This document shows positions 32,552 to 41,792 of a stretch of DNA of 64,000 nt, piece after piece. Positions within the stretch are counted from its first letter, which is position 1; each line of letters begins with the position of its first letter. The notes under the pieces were generated by a model. It saw only the letters and a list, made by a program, of their open reading frames with translations. It searched no databases and had not been told where the DNA came from. Both the position numbers and the translations under genes were made by a program. Origin of the DNA: Paenibacillus silvisoli (GTDB taxonomy: Bacteria > Bacillota > Bacilli > Paenibacillales > Paenibacillaceae); assembly GCF_030866765.1 (NCBI RefSeq), contig NZ_CP133017.1, positions 3,702,001 to 3,766,000 on the forward strand. The letters are read 5' to 3'.

Positions 32552-34363
32552 GCGCACAGAGCCGACGGCATTTCGCCATGACCCGTAGACCGTAATATCT
32601 TCCGCCCCAAGCTCGGCCGCCGCATAAGCCTCGCATATGAATCCGGGCACCTCGGTGCCGTCGCCGAGCTCGACTTTCCCGATGCCGAGCGGCGCCGGAA
32701 TCGATGCGGCAAAACCGCCGAACGCGGCGAGCGGCATTTCCCAGAGCTCAAGCGCGATTGCCGCTCCGCCCTGCTTCTGCTTGATCATGCCCGGCTTCGC
32801 CGGCGTGGTCGGCAGCTTGACGAGCCGGTACTTGGCCGCGCTCACGTCTTCGCGAACAAACACCGCGCCGCAAGCCTCCATCTGCTTCTCCAGCGGAAAG
32901 CCCCGCATGTGAAGGCCGCATACGGCTACGAGCGTGGTCGCCGGAGAAGCGGCCTTAACTAGCTCACTACCAGCGTTCACGGCGATCGCGTCACCGCCGG
33001 CACCGCCAAACACAGCCACGAACCGCCGCGCCGCGCCGCATAGCAGCGACTCATGCTCCGAGGCGGCGAACAGCGTTACGCCGAACGGCAGCTTTTCCTC
33101 CGCCAAACCAGCCTGAACGGCAACAGCCGCCAGATCGAGCAGGTTGCAATGGTTCGTATAGCGGCCCATGTCGCTGTTCGCGCCGATCGGATTATCGCGC
33201 ACCTCGTCGCGAGACCAAGTCCCGCCGCAGGTCGGCAGCACCAGCACCGCGTCCTTCAACAGCCGCTTCGCCTCCAGCTTGAAGCGTTGAAGCTTATGCG
33301 CGGCCTGGAACACCGAAGCCGCCGTATGTGCCGGCGACGCGCCCGTGCGCAGCACCTGCTCCGTTACGGGAAAGGCGGAGCCGGGATGGCTCTCGATGAA
33401 CGGCCCGAGATCGGCCCATCGTTCCGCGACCCATGGCCCGCCATAGAGGATGGCGGCGGCTTCCGAAAACAGCTCGGTGTCGACATAGCGCAAGGGCAGC
33501 CCCATCGACTCGACCGCTTGAACCGCGCGAGCCCAAGCCTTTTCATAGGCCGCCGCAAACGGTCCATAAAAAGCCGGCGCGCCAGCAGGCAAACAAACCG
33601 AAGCCGGCAGCCGATCTGCGGCAGGGCGCGGAATCGTCCGCGACCAAGGGTCCGTCGCTTCCGCGCCGCGCGCAAATCGATCCACTTCAAGCGCGTCGTC
33701 GAGCGAATGCGCGAAGACGGTCACGCAGTCGAGGCTCGCGCAAGCCGGCACGACGCCTTTCGTCGGCCAAGCGCCAAGGCTCGGCTTGTAGCCGACCAAG
33801 CCGTTCAGCGCGGCCGGTACGCGGCCCGAGCCTGCCGTATCCGTGCCGAGCGCGAACGCCGCTTGACCGCGCGCGACGGCCACGGCCGAGCCGGAGCTCG
33901 AGCCGCCGCTGATCAGCTCGCCGCGCAGCGCGTTATGCGTTTCGCCGTACGGGCTTCTCGTGCCGACAAGCCCTGTGGCGAACTGGTCCAAATTCGCTTT
34001 GCCGACGGGGATGGCGCCAGCATCCAAGAGCCGCTGCACGACGACGGCGCTTTCGCCCGGCGTATAAGCGAAGTCTGCGCAGCCGGCCGTTGTCGGCACG
34101 CCTGCCAAATCGATATTATCCTTGATGGCGAACGGCACGCCCCACAGAGGGGCATTTTCAGGCGAAATCCCATCCAGCCGTTCCAAATACGGCTCAATTA
34201 GAGCCATCGAAGGCGGCGTAATCCAAATGTTCATCGCACGGTCCGCTTCCGCACGGCGAACAACTTCCTCCACGACCGCGCGGGGCGTAATCCGCCCGTC
34301 TCCGTAGTGTTCGCGAAGCCATTTTACGGTCAATTCCATAGGCAGCTCTACAACGACATTCAT
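32549..34363 (-). CDS. atzF: Allophanate hydrolase
   Basis: A 604-residue amidase-signature enzyme cleaving allophanate to CO2 and two ammonia. The Ser-cisSer-Lys triad lies in AIKDNI (Lys, ~85), GGSSSGSAVAVARG (~162) and GTDTAGSGRVPAALNG (~180). A C-terminal domain of about 130 residues (VAVCGLHMRGFPLEKQMEAC to FICEAYAAAELGAEDITVYG) is the one specific to allophanate hydrolases. ATG 34363 overlaps the carboxylase stop by 4 nt, with GAGAGG upstream; the 36-codon extension is rejected. Last gene of the riboswitch-controlled operon, finishing guanidine (or urea) breakdown. Confidence 0.93.
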   Translation of the reverse strand: MNVVVELPMELTVKWLREHYGDGRITPRAVVEEVVRRAEADRAMNIWITPPSMALIEPYLERLDGISPENAPLWGVPFAIKDNIDLAGVPTTAGCADFAYTPGESAVVVQRLLDAGAIPVGKANLDQFATGLVGTRSPYGETHNALRGELISGGSSSGSAVAVARGQAAFALGTDTAGSGRVPAALNGLVGYKPSLGAWPTKGVVPACASLDCVTVFAHSLDDALEVDRFARGAEATDPWSRTIPRPAADRLPASVCLPAGAPAFYGPFAAAYEKAWARAVQAVESMGLPLRYVDTELFSEAAAILYGGPWVAERWADLGPFIESHPGSAFPVTEQVLRTGASPAHTAASVFQAAHKLQRFKLEAKRLLKDAVLVLPTCGGTWSRDEVRDNPIGANSDMGRYTNHCNLLDLAAVAVQAGLAEEKLPFGVTLFAASEHESLLCGAARRFVAVFGGAGGDAIAVNAGSELVKAASPATTLVAVCGLHMRGFPLEKQMEACGAVFVREDVSAAKYRLVKLPTTPAKPGMIKQKQGGAAIALELWEMPLAAFGGFAASIPAPLGIGKVELGDGTEVPGFICEAYAAAELGAEDITVYGSWRNAVGSVR

Positions 34364-37300
34364 ACGACCGACACCTCTCTTTCCCGTTCCTTGACCAGTC
34401 CGACGATCAGTTGTCCCGTATGCACCTCGTCGCCTGGCTTGACGAAGATCGAGGATACGAAGCCGTCGCACGGCGCGGTTTGCGAAAACTCCATTTTCAT
34501 GCTCTCTTCAATAATGAGCGTCTCGCCTTTCTTCACTTCCTGACCCGGCGTCACAAGCACCTTCCAGACGCTGCCCGGCATCGTGCAGCGAACGGCAATC
34601 GTACCTTCCGGCAGCTCGTCTTCGGCTGCGGCTTTGCCCGAATCCTGCTCCGATACATATTCGGCGAGCCCGAGCGCCTTCCAGCGCTCCCGCTCCGCCT
34701 GGAACGAAGCCTGCTGCATCGTTTGAAAAGCACCCGCGCTGTCCTCGATCGAATCCAGAAACGCCAGGTAGTCGCTCAGCTTAAACGCCGTCTCCGTAAT
34801 ATCCGCCTCGAACCGTCCGCGCGTAAAGTCCTCCCGCAGCTGCAGCAGCTCTTCCGCGCCGACCGGATAAAATTGAATTTGATCGAAGAACCTCAGCAGC
34901 CACGGGTGATCCGGACGGAAGCTCGCCGTTTGGCGGTTCAAGTTCCACATTTGAATCGTGCGGCCGACGAATTGATATCCGCCCGGTCCTTCCATGCCAT
35001 ACACGCACATATACGCGCCGCCGATGCCGACCGCATTTTCCGGCGTCCATGTGCGGGCCGGGTTATATTTCGTCGTCACCAGCCGGTGGCGCGGATCGAC
35101 CGGCGTCGCGACCGGCGCTCCCAAGTAGACATCGCCAAGGCCGAGCACCAAGTAATTCGCTTCATACACGATCTTCTGCACGTCGTCGATCGTATCAAGC
35201 CCGTTGATCCGGCGGATGAACTCCAAATTGCTCGGACACCACGGCGCGTCCGGCCGAACGTTTTGCTGGTAGCGCTCGATGGCCAGCTGCGTTGCGGGAT
35301 CGTCCCAGGACAACGGCAGCCGAACGATGCGCGAAGGGACGGAAATCGACTCCAGCGGAGGCAAGCTGCCGTCCAGCTCGAGGATTCGCTCGCAAGCCTC
35401 GCGAACCGTCGTATGCTTCGAATCGATATGCACTTGCAGCGAGCGAATGCCCGGCGTTAAATCGAGCACCGGAATGACGCCGCTCTCATGAATCGCCTCC
35501 ATGAGCGCATGCACTTGGAAACGAAGCAGCAAATCCAGCTCCATCGCCCCATACTCCACCAAAACGTTCTCGTCGCCGCTGCACCGGACCGTGATCGGGA
35601 ATCTGCGGCCGTCCGACTCTTGCGCGAGCAGCGGATAATCCGGCGTCAGCAACGACTCCGTATCCGGCAGCGCGATCGGCGTAAGCTCGCTCCACGATGC
35701 CGAGCCGATCGCGTCGAGATTGCGATTTTGCTCTTGGCGCAGCCGGTCCGCTTCCTCGAGCGAGAGCAGCCGGAAGCGCACCTCGTCGCCGGGATGCAGC
35801 TGCCCGAGCTTCCAAAATTCCGCCGACGCCGTCGTCACCGGACAAACGAAGCCGCCGAGACTCGGGCCGTCCGGTCCGAGCAGAATCGGCATATCCCCCG
35901 TCAGGTCAAGCGTGCCGATCGCATACGCATTGTCATGGATGTTGGACGGATGCAAGCCGGCTTGGCCGCCGTCCTCCCTCGCCCAATGCGGCGCGGGTCC
36001 GATGAGCCGGACGCCGGTCCGCGAGCTGTTGAAGTGAACCTCGAAGCTCGTTTCCGCCAGCTCCTTCAAATAAGAAGGCTTCAAATATTCGCCGGTGCAG
36101 TGCGGACCCGGAATGACGCCGATCGTCCACGACCGCGTCATCGCCGGACGATCGCGCTCTTGCAGCCGAACATCCATAACCGCCGGCGGCTCAACAACGT
36201 TGCAATGATTGACGCCGAGCACGTCGCCAGCCCGAAGCGCGCGTCCGCCATGCCCGCCGAAGTTGCCGAGCGTGAAGGTCGACGAGCTGCCGAGAATGCG
36301 AGGCATATCGAAGCCGCCGCGCACAAGCAAATAGCCGCGCATGCCCTCTTTGGCCTCCCCATAGCTCAGCACCTGACCTTTGCGAACCAATAGAGGCTGA
36401 TACATGGGCACTGCTTCTTCTTCCAGAGAAGCTTCCATATCCGCTCCGGTAAGACAGATCCACATATCGTCCCGGAACTTATAGGCGCCGCCGCGCAGCG
36501 TCAGCTCAAGGCCAGCGGCATCGTCCGCATTGCCGAGCAGCTTATTGCCGATCCGGAACGACAGCGGATCCATCGGACCGCAAGGCGGCACGCCGACATC
36601 CCAATGCCCCGTCCGTCCCGGCCAATCCTGCACGGTTGATTGCACGCCGCCATCTATGACCTCGATCGCATGCTCCGCAGGCTCGAAGCCGTTCAGCAGC
36701 TGCGTATATACATTGCCGCTCACGCAGTCATCGTGGCTTAGCAACGCTCTTACATATTGCAAGTTCGTCGTCACGCCATACAGCCGCGTTTCCTCCAGCG
36801 CCAAGCTCAGCTTCGCGATCGCTTCCTCCCGGTCCGCTCCGTGAACGATGATCTTGGCCAGCATCGGATCGTACAGCGTCGTTACCGTAATGCCGTCTCT
36901 GACCCACGATTCGATACGGGCGTTCGGCGTAAACTTCACTTGATCCAGCTTGCCCGCGCTCGGACGGAATTGCTGGAGACAGTCCTCCGCATAAATCCGC
37001 GCCTGTATGCTGTGGCCAACCGCCGGTTTCACGAGCGATTCGAGCCCGGTCAGCTCGTCGGCCGCTTCGCGCACCATCCACTCGACCAGATCGACGCCGA
37101 GCACTTCTTCCGTCACGCCATGCTCCACTTGAAGCCGCGTATTCACCTCGAGAAAATAAAACGCGCACGTCTCCGGATCATACAAATATTCGATCGTGCC
37201 CGCGCTGCGATATCCGACCTCCGAAGCGAGCCGCTTCGAAGCGGCAAACATCGCCTGCCGCACCTCTTCCGGCAAATTCGGCGCCGGACTCTCTTCGATG

Positions 37301-38016
37301 ACCTTCTGATTACGCCGCTGGATCGAGCAGTCCCGCTCTCCGAGCGTCACGACCTCGCCGAAGCCGTTGCCGAAAATTTGCACTTCGACGTGGCGCGCTT
37401 TGGCGATATATTTTTCGAGGAATATACCCCCGTTCTTAAAGTTCGTCTCCGCCAAATACCGGACGCCGTCAAACGCCGCGCGCAGCGCCGCCTCATCCGC
37501 GCAGACGCGCATCCCGATGCCCCCGCCGCCGGCCGTGCTCTTCAGGATGACCGGGTAGCCGATCGCTGCCGCCTGCGCCAACGCTTCGTCCAGCTCCGAA
37601 ATCAGCGCGGTTCCCGGCAGCATCGGCACGCCGGCACGTTCGGCGATCTCGCGAGCGGAATGCTTCAGGCCGAACATCTCCATCTGCTCCGGCGTCGGTC
37701 CGATGAAGACGATCCCCTTCTCGCGGCAGGCTCTCGCGAAAGCGGCATTTTCGCTGAGGAAGCCGTAGCCGGGATGAATCGCTTCCGCGCCTGTGTCGAT
37801 CGCGGTTTGCAGAATGCGCTTCACGTCCAAATAGCTTTCTTTTGCAGGTCCAACGCCGATCAATACGGCTTCGTCGGCTCCGTCGACATGCAGACTGTCT
37901 TGGTCGGCTTGCGTATACACGGCAACCGATCCGATTCCCAGCTTCCGAAGCGTACGCTCGATTCGAACGGCAATGGCGCCGCGGTTGGCAATGAGTACTT
38001 TTTTGAACATGGTCAT
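34360..38016 (-). CDS. Biotin-dependent urea/guanidine carboxylase
   Basis: A 1218-residue multidomain enzyme. Biotin carboxylase (residues 1-450: KVLIANRGAIAVRIERTLR, the ATP grasp loop STAGGGGIGMRV, EVNTRLQVEHGVTEE) is followed by KipA-like (QSTVQDWPGRTGHWDVGVP, ~480-790) and KipI-like (FPITVRCSGDENVLVEYG, ~800-1010) carboxyltransferase halves and a C-terminal biotinyl domain with ESMKMEF (~1175). Enzymes of this architecture were named urea carboxylase, but those encoded behind guanidine-I riboswitches with two DUF1989 proteins carboxylate guanidine preferentially; both marks are present here, so guanidine carboxylase is the better call. ATG 38016 has GGGAGGG 7 nt upstream. It overlaps allophanate hydrolase by 4 nt. 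Confidence 0.93.
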   Translation of the reverse strand: MTMFKKVLIANRGAIAVRIERTLRKLGIGSVAVYTQADQDSLHVDGADEAVLIGVGPAKESYLDVKRILQTAIDTGAEAIHPGYGFLSENAAFARACREKGIVFIGPTPEQMEMFGLKHSAREIAERAGVPMLPGTALISELDEALAQAAAIGYPVILKSTAGGGGIGMRVCADEAALRAAFDGVRYLAETNFKNGGIFLEKYIAKARHVEVQIFGNGFGEVVTLGERDCSIQRRNQKVIEESPAPNLPEEVRQAMFAASKRLASEVGYRSAGTIEYLYDPETCAFYFLEVNTRLQVEHGVTEEVLGVDLVEWMVREAADELTGLESLVKPAVGHSIQARIYAEDCLQQFRPSAGKLDQVKFTPNARIESWVRDGITVTTLYDPMLAKIIVHGADREEAIAKLSLALEETRLYGVTTNLQYVRALLSHDDCVSGNVYTQLLNGFEPAEHAIEVIDGGVQSTVQDWPGRTGHWDVGVPPCGPMDPLSFRIGNKLLGNADDAAGLELTLRGGAYKFRDDMWICLTGADMEASLEEEAVPMYQPLLVRKGQVLSYGEAKEGMRGYLLVRGGFDMPRILGSSSTFTLGNFGGHGGRALRAGDVLGVNHCNVVEPPAVMDVRLQERDRPAMTRSWTIGVIPGPHCTGEYLKPSYLKELAETSFEVHFNSSRTGVRLIGPAPHWAREDGGQAGLHPSNIHDNAYAIGTLDLTGDMPILLGPDGPSLGGFVCPVTTASAEFWKLGQLHPGDEVRFRLLSLEEADRLRQEQNRNLDAIGSASWSELTPIALPDTESLLTPDYPLLAQESDGRRFPITVRCSGDENVLVEYGAMELDLLLRFQVHALMEAIHESGVIPVLDLTPGIRSLQVHIDSKHTTVREACERILELDGSLPPLESISVPSRIVRLPLSWDDPATQLAIERYQQNVRPDAPWCPSNLEFIRRINGLDTIDDVQKIVYEANYLVLGLGDVYLGAPVATPVDPRHRLVTTKYNPARTWTPENAVGIGGAYMCVYGMEGPGGYQFVGRTIQMWNLNRQTASFRPDHPWLLRFFDQIQFYPVGAEELLQLREDFTRGRFEADITETAFKLSDYLAFLDSIEDSAGAFQTMQQASFQAERERWKALGLAEYVSEQDSGKAAAEDELPEGTIAVRCTMPGSVWKVLVTPGQEVKKGETLIIEESMKMEFSQTAPCDGFVSSIFVKPGDEVHTGQLIVGLVKEREREVSVV

Positions 38017-38047
38017 GGTCGTTCCCTCCCGGTTCATCTCTCTCTAT

Positions 38048-38698
38048 CTATGGATTCCAGATCAGCACCCGAATCGGAGTCGGATTATAGGCATTGCACG
38101 GGTTGTTAAGCTGCGGGCAGTTGCTGATTAGAACCGTCGTGCGGCAAATCGATTCCAGCTCTACGTAGCAGCCCGGCGCGGATACACCGTCGGCAAATCG
38201 CAAGCCGCCATCCGGCGTGACCGGCACGTTCATGAAGAAGTTCACGTTCGGCGCAAGGTCCCGCTTCGTATACCCTCCGTCACGCTTCGCCAGCTGCAGC
38301 ATGAACGTATCGCGGCAGTTGTGCATCTGCAGCTTCTCGTGCGCGTATCGCACCGTATTGCTTTGCGCGGAGCACGAACCGCCAACCGTGTCATGACGGC
38401 CGCAGGTGTCGGCCACGATCTTGAGCAGCTCCTTGCCGGATTCCGCGCGCAGCACGGAGCCGGTCGTCAAGTAGATATTGCCTTGCCCGGCGATCGTCGC
38501 GACGGCGCTGTAATGATCCTCCGGGTTATCCGCATCGAAGAACAGCGTATCCGCCGCTTGATTCCCTTCCAGATCCACGATCCGCAGCACTTGGCCGGGC
38601 TCCAGCTCCTTCATCCAGCCGTCACCGGCAAGCACGATTTCATCGCTAATCGCCGTATCGGGCGAAAGCTTACTTTCAATTCGGTTAAAAGCCGTCAT
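38048..38698 (-). CDS. DUF1989 protein, carboxyguanidine deiminase subunit type (urea carboxylase-associated)
   Basis: A 216-residue DUF1989 protein. DLEGNQAADTLFFDADNPED (about residues 43-62) and CGRHDTVGGSCSAQSNTVRY (~118-137), with HNCRDTFMLQL following, are the conserved core and include probable metal-binding His/Cys. With its paralogue upstream it should form the two-subunit enzyme (CgiA/CgiB in characterised guanidine degraders) that deiminates carboxyguanidine to allophanate, the step between the carboxylase and allophanate hydrolase. GAGGAGGAG supports the start. Which subunit this is cannot be decided by eye. Confidence 0.87.
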   Translation of the reverse strand: MTAFNRIESKLSPDTAISDEIVLAGDGWMKELEPGQVLRIVDLEGNQAADTLFFDADNPEDHYSAVATIAGQGNIYLTTGSVLRAESGKELLKIVADTCGRHDTVGGSCSAQSNTVRYAHEKLQMHNCRDTFMLQLAKRDGGYTKRDLAPNVNFFMNVPVTPDGGLRFADGVSAPGCYVELESICRTTVLISNCPQLNNPCNAYNPTPIRVLIWNP

Positions 38699-38743
38699 AG
38701 TCTGACTCCTCCTCGTCTTTCGTTGTAATCAATCATTCGTGTC

Positions 38744-39466
38744 CTAACGACCAGAGAGCAAGTCATATTCAGCCGTATTTTCGAAAGCTCTTCGGTTCTC
38801 GGATCTGAAATGGAAGCAGTAATCGGTCGCCGGATCGAAGCCCGGAGCAGCTGTAATGTCAAGCTGAACGGCCGCCGCCGGATATTCCGGGCTCGGATTA
38901 AGCGGATTCGGCGTATTCGACAACACGAGCAGCACATCCATATCCGTTCTCAGCGTTACGGCAGCGCCTTCCTTGCAATGAGCGGCGTCATAGATCATCC
39001 GGCCTTCGTCATCGCAGAACACTTTCGTGAACAGATTCACGACAGGTCCCATATCGCGCACGCCAAGACCGTTGCGAACGAGCTCCACCGCGAAATTTTC
39101 GTAGCCGCTTCGCAGCCACTCATTCCGTTTCTCCTGATAGCGCGTGGGACCGTACTTGGCGTCCGTCGCTTCCCGAGTCGTAAAGCCGGTGATCGTGTCA
39201 TGCCAGCCCAGCTCATCCTCGACGATGCTGGCCAGCACCCGGCCGTTGTCGCTCATCAGCACGTTGCCGCGCGTTAGATGCGCCGTATATTGGGCTTTCA
39301 GCGTATCCGGCATATTGTAGCGCTCCGTCAGATCATTCGCGTTGAACAGCATGAGGGACAAATTGGCGTTCGGCGCGAGCGCCGTGAACCGCAGCAGCTT
39401 TCCTTTGCCGATGATGCCGGACCATTTGTCCCCGGCACCGATCGTTTTGCTCCATAAACTCGTCAT
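38744..39466 (-). CDS. DUF1989 protein, second carboxyguanidine deiminase subunit type
   Basis: A 240-residue DUF1989 protein, first gene of the operon. LSLMLFNANDLTERYNMPDT (about 36-55), GRVLASIVEDELGWHDTITG (~75-94) and DMGPVVNLFTKVFCDDEGRM (~138-157) are conserved family segments; HDT is shared with the downstream paralogue. AAGGAGG lies 7 nt before the ATG. It begins about 30 bp after a riboswitch terminator, so expression of the whole operon depends on guanidine-triggered readthrough. The pair was formerly annotated as urea carboxylase-associated proteins. Confidence 0.87.
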   Translation of the reverse strand: MTSLWSKTIGAGDKWSGIIGKGKLLRFTALAPNANLSLMLFNANDLTERYNMPDTLKAQYTAHLTRGNVLMSDNGRVLASIVEDELGWHDTITGFTTREATDAKYGPTRYQEKRNEWLRSGYENFAVELVRNGLGVRDMGPVVNLFTKVFCDDEGRMIYDAAHCKEGAAVTLRTDMDVLLVLSNTPNPLNPSPEYPAAAVQLDITAAPGFDPATDYCFHFRSENRRAFENTAEYDLLSGR

Positions 39467-39494
39467 AGAGAGGCCTCCTTAAAGATGATCTGGA

Positions 39495-39625
39495 TAAAAT
39501 AAAAAAGCCGGGAGAATGAGATCTCCCAGGCTTTTATCCTTCCGTGTTATGCGGCCGAGCCGCACACCGTCTCTCGGACCAGACTTGATGAAAGCATTGC
39601 TCACCAACGGAACCCTAGACAGTTG
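39495..39625 (-). ncRNA. Guanidine-I (ykkC class) riboswitch with terminator expression platform
   Basis: Read on the minus strand the leader contains CTAGGGTTCCG, then TCTGGTCCGAGAGACGG, then ACACGGAAGGATAAAAGCC and TGGGAGATC, the conserved ykkC/guanidine-I segments in order. The last element overlaps a hairpin (AGCCTGGGAGA / TCTCCCGGCT) followed by T6 that serves as terminator. Guanidine-I riboswitches are ON switches. The genes downstream (carboxylase, DUF1989 pair, allophanate hydrolase) are the characteristic guanidine degradation set. Confidence 0.93.
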
Positions 39626-39688
39626 TTCGTCCTCAAATACCTTACATGAGAACCGATATGCAATTGTTAAAACCTGCTATTGATACGT

Positions 39689-39718
39689 ATTATAGGTGCG
39701 GCATTTGAAAAGTGTCAA
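39689..39718 (-). promoter_or_regulatory. Sigma-A promoter of the guanidine operon
   Basis: Minus strand TTGACA (39713-39718), 18 bp, TATAAT (39689-39694). Both hexamers are perfect; transcription would begin roughly 60 nt before the riboswitch core. Confidence 0.85.
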
Positions 39719-39832
39719 CACTTATGTCAGGTTTTATTACATTAACGTTCGTTAGGCACAATCAAAAAACAAACAAAAACGCCTCCCTCTTATGCGAAAC
39801 CCGCACAAGCAAGAGGCGATAAGCGATGCGAA

Positions 39833-41767
39833 TTAACGTTTCGGCAGCGACTTCACATACCGGTCCGAGACGTCCATCAGCTTCATGATATAGTCGTAAT
39901 CTTTGCGATACGGCGTCAGATCCGTGACCGGCTCAAGCGTCCGGATATTGATAGCCGTACCGTCCTCGAAGCCTTTCCCCGGCACGAACAAAATATCGTC
40001 ATTATAGAACGAGCCCGTCGGCAAGTAATATCTCGTGCCAAGCACGTTCCGGTCGATGTTAAGCAGATCGCGGCCGAATGCGGTAAACCGTTCATCCGCA
40101 AACGAAATGCCAAGCAAATTCGCCACCGTCGGCATAATATCCAGCTGTCCGCCGACCCGCTCCACAACATTGCCCTTCGTCTCGCCCGGCGTATGAATGA
40201 TCAGCGGGATATTGAACCTGGACACCTGCGGATCGTACTTGATGCCGAGCGTCTTCTTGATGAACGCCGGGTCGTTATCGTTCGGCTGCAGGCCGAAATG
40301 ATCGCCGTACAGCACAAGCACGGTATTATCCCACTGGCCGGCCGCTTTCAGGCGGTCGATCAATGTTCCGATCGCATAGTCGGTGTAGTTAATGCCGAGC
40401 AAGTAATTGCCGAGCTGCGTCCCTTCGAGCTCCGCAGGGAGCTCCATTCGCATCCGATCCTTCGGCACCTCGAACGGGAAGTGGCTGGATACGGTGACGA
40501 ACTGGCCGTAGAACGGCTTCGTGCCTCCGCTTACCTCCTGCAGCTTTTCGACGCCGACCCGGTACAGCTCTTCATCGGATGCGCCGAAGCTGTTGAAATG
40601 ATCGTTTTTGAAATTAGGCTTGTCAAAATAATGATCAAACCCGAGCGCCGCGTACAGCTTGTTGCGGTCCCAGAACGTCACGTCGTTGACATGAAACGTG
40701 CTCGCGACATAGCCGTTCTTCTCCAGCAGCTTCGGCAAGCTCGGGATGTCCCGGTCACCGTAGCCGGTCGACATGGCCATCTTCGCCGTCGGGTAGATCG
40801 ACGTGTTGGACATAAATTCCGCGTCGGACGTATTGCCTTGTCCGATTTGCTGGTAAATGTGCGGGAAATAGTAGCTCTCATCCGCCAGCTTGTTCAGCAC
40901 CGGCGTAATCTCCTGCCCGCCCAGCTTCAGGTGGATCGGGAAATTTTGAAATGCCTCCATCTGGATGACGATCAGATTTTTCCCTTTCGCCGATCCGAAG
41001 TAGGCCGGCACGCCGCCGGGGCTGTCTTGATACGGATAAGTCGCCTGCAGATCAGACGCTTCCTTCGCCAGCTCGACCGGGTCGCCTTCGGCCGCCACGC
41101 CGTTATCCTTGGCCGCTTTGATCGCCGCGGCCACTTGATAGTTCAAGAAGCCTTCCTGCTCCGCCTCGACGAGCTCGTTCTCGATCGGCATGCCGACTTG
41201 AATGACCCTTGCCGAAATCGCGAAGCCTAAAATGAAGACGACCGTGATGACGACGCGGTACATCGGCGCCGTTCTCGGCACGCCGGCAAACCCGTCGCGC
41301 GAACGCCGCGACCGTATCAACAGCATGATCGCCGCGATGATAATGCCAACGACCACATCGGCGAAGAACAAGTAATGGCCGACTTGAATCGTCGATTCGA
41401 CGCTCGATTGGATTTTCGTCACTTGATGCAGCTCATAGAGAGCGGTGTACGTCGGAACCGTCCCGAAATGCTCGAAATAGACGGCCGACGAGAATAACGC
41501 GAACGAATAGATCACGTTCACGATGCCGTAAACCGCCGCCCTTAGCTTGGCAGGCGTAACGAGCTCCACCGCGCTCAGAAGCACCAGAATCGCGCCGATA
41601 TCCGCGACAATACGCGAGTAGTCGATCGAATGGAAGAGAAAATGACGAAGCAGCAGCATTTTAGCCAAAAACAATACAATAGCGATATAATAGAGCGGAA
41701 TTCGCGATTTGCCTCCCCGGTTTAAGGAAAGCAGCTCCTTCCTCTGTTGCATCGGTACATAACTCAT
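39833..41767 (-). CDS. LTA synthase-like sulfatase-fold membrane enzyme
   Basis: A 644-residue polytopic protein. The N-terminal ~215 residues hold about five transmembrane helices (e.g. IVADIGAILVLLSAVELV, VIYSFALFSSAVYF). The extracellular catalytic domain has NLIVIQMEAFQNF (metal Glu), the Thr nucleophile in GQGNTSDAEFM, WDRNKLYAALGFDHYFD and VLYGDHFGLQ, all typical of LtaS-type glycerolphosphate transferases. The frame extends 81 codons upstream to 42010 inside the neighbouring gene; ATG 41767 (GAAAGAAGG upstream, long spacing) gives the family-like N-terminus. It could be the polymerase or a primase-type paralogue. Confidence 0.9.
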   Translation of the reverse strand: MSYVPMQQRKELLSLNRGGKSRIPLYYIAIVLFLAKMLLLRHFLFHSIDYSRIVADIGAILVLLSAVELVTPAKLRAAVYGIVNVIYSFALFSSAVYFEHFGTVPTYTALYELHQVTKIQSSVESTIQVGHYLFFADVVVGIIIAAIMLLIRSRRSRDGFAGVPRTAPMYRVVITVVFILGFAISARVIQVGMPIENELVEAEQEGFLNYQVAAAIKAAKDNGVAAEGDPVELAKEASDLQATYPYQDSPGGVPAYFGSAKGKNLIVIQMEAFQNFPIHLKLGGQEITPVLNKLADESYYFPHIYQQIGQGNTSDAEFMSNTSIYPTAKMAMSTGYGDRDIPSLPKLLEKNGYVASTFHVNDVTFWDRNKLYAALGFDHYFDKPNFKNDHFNSFGASDEELYRVGVEKLQEVSGGTKPFYGQFVTVSSHFPFEVPKDRMRMELPAELEGTQLGNYLLGINYTDYAIGTLIDRLKAAGQWDNTVLVLYGDHFGLQPNDNDPAFIKKTLGIKYDPQVSRFNIPLIIHTPGETKGNVVERVGGQLDIMPTVANLLGISFADERFTAFGRDLLNIDRNVLGTRYYLPTGSFYNDDILFVPGKGFEDGTAINIRTLEPVTDLTPYRKDYDYIMKLMDVSDRYVKSLPKR

Positions 41768-41792
41768 AGCGAAAAACAAACCTTCTTTCCGG

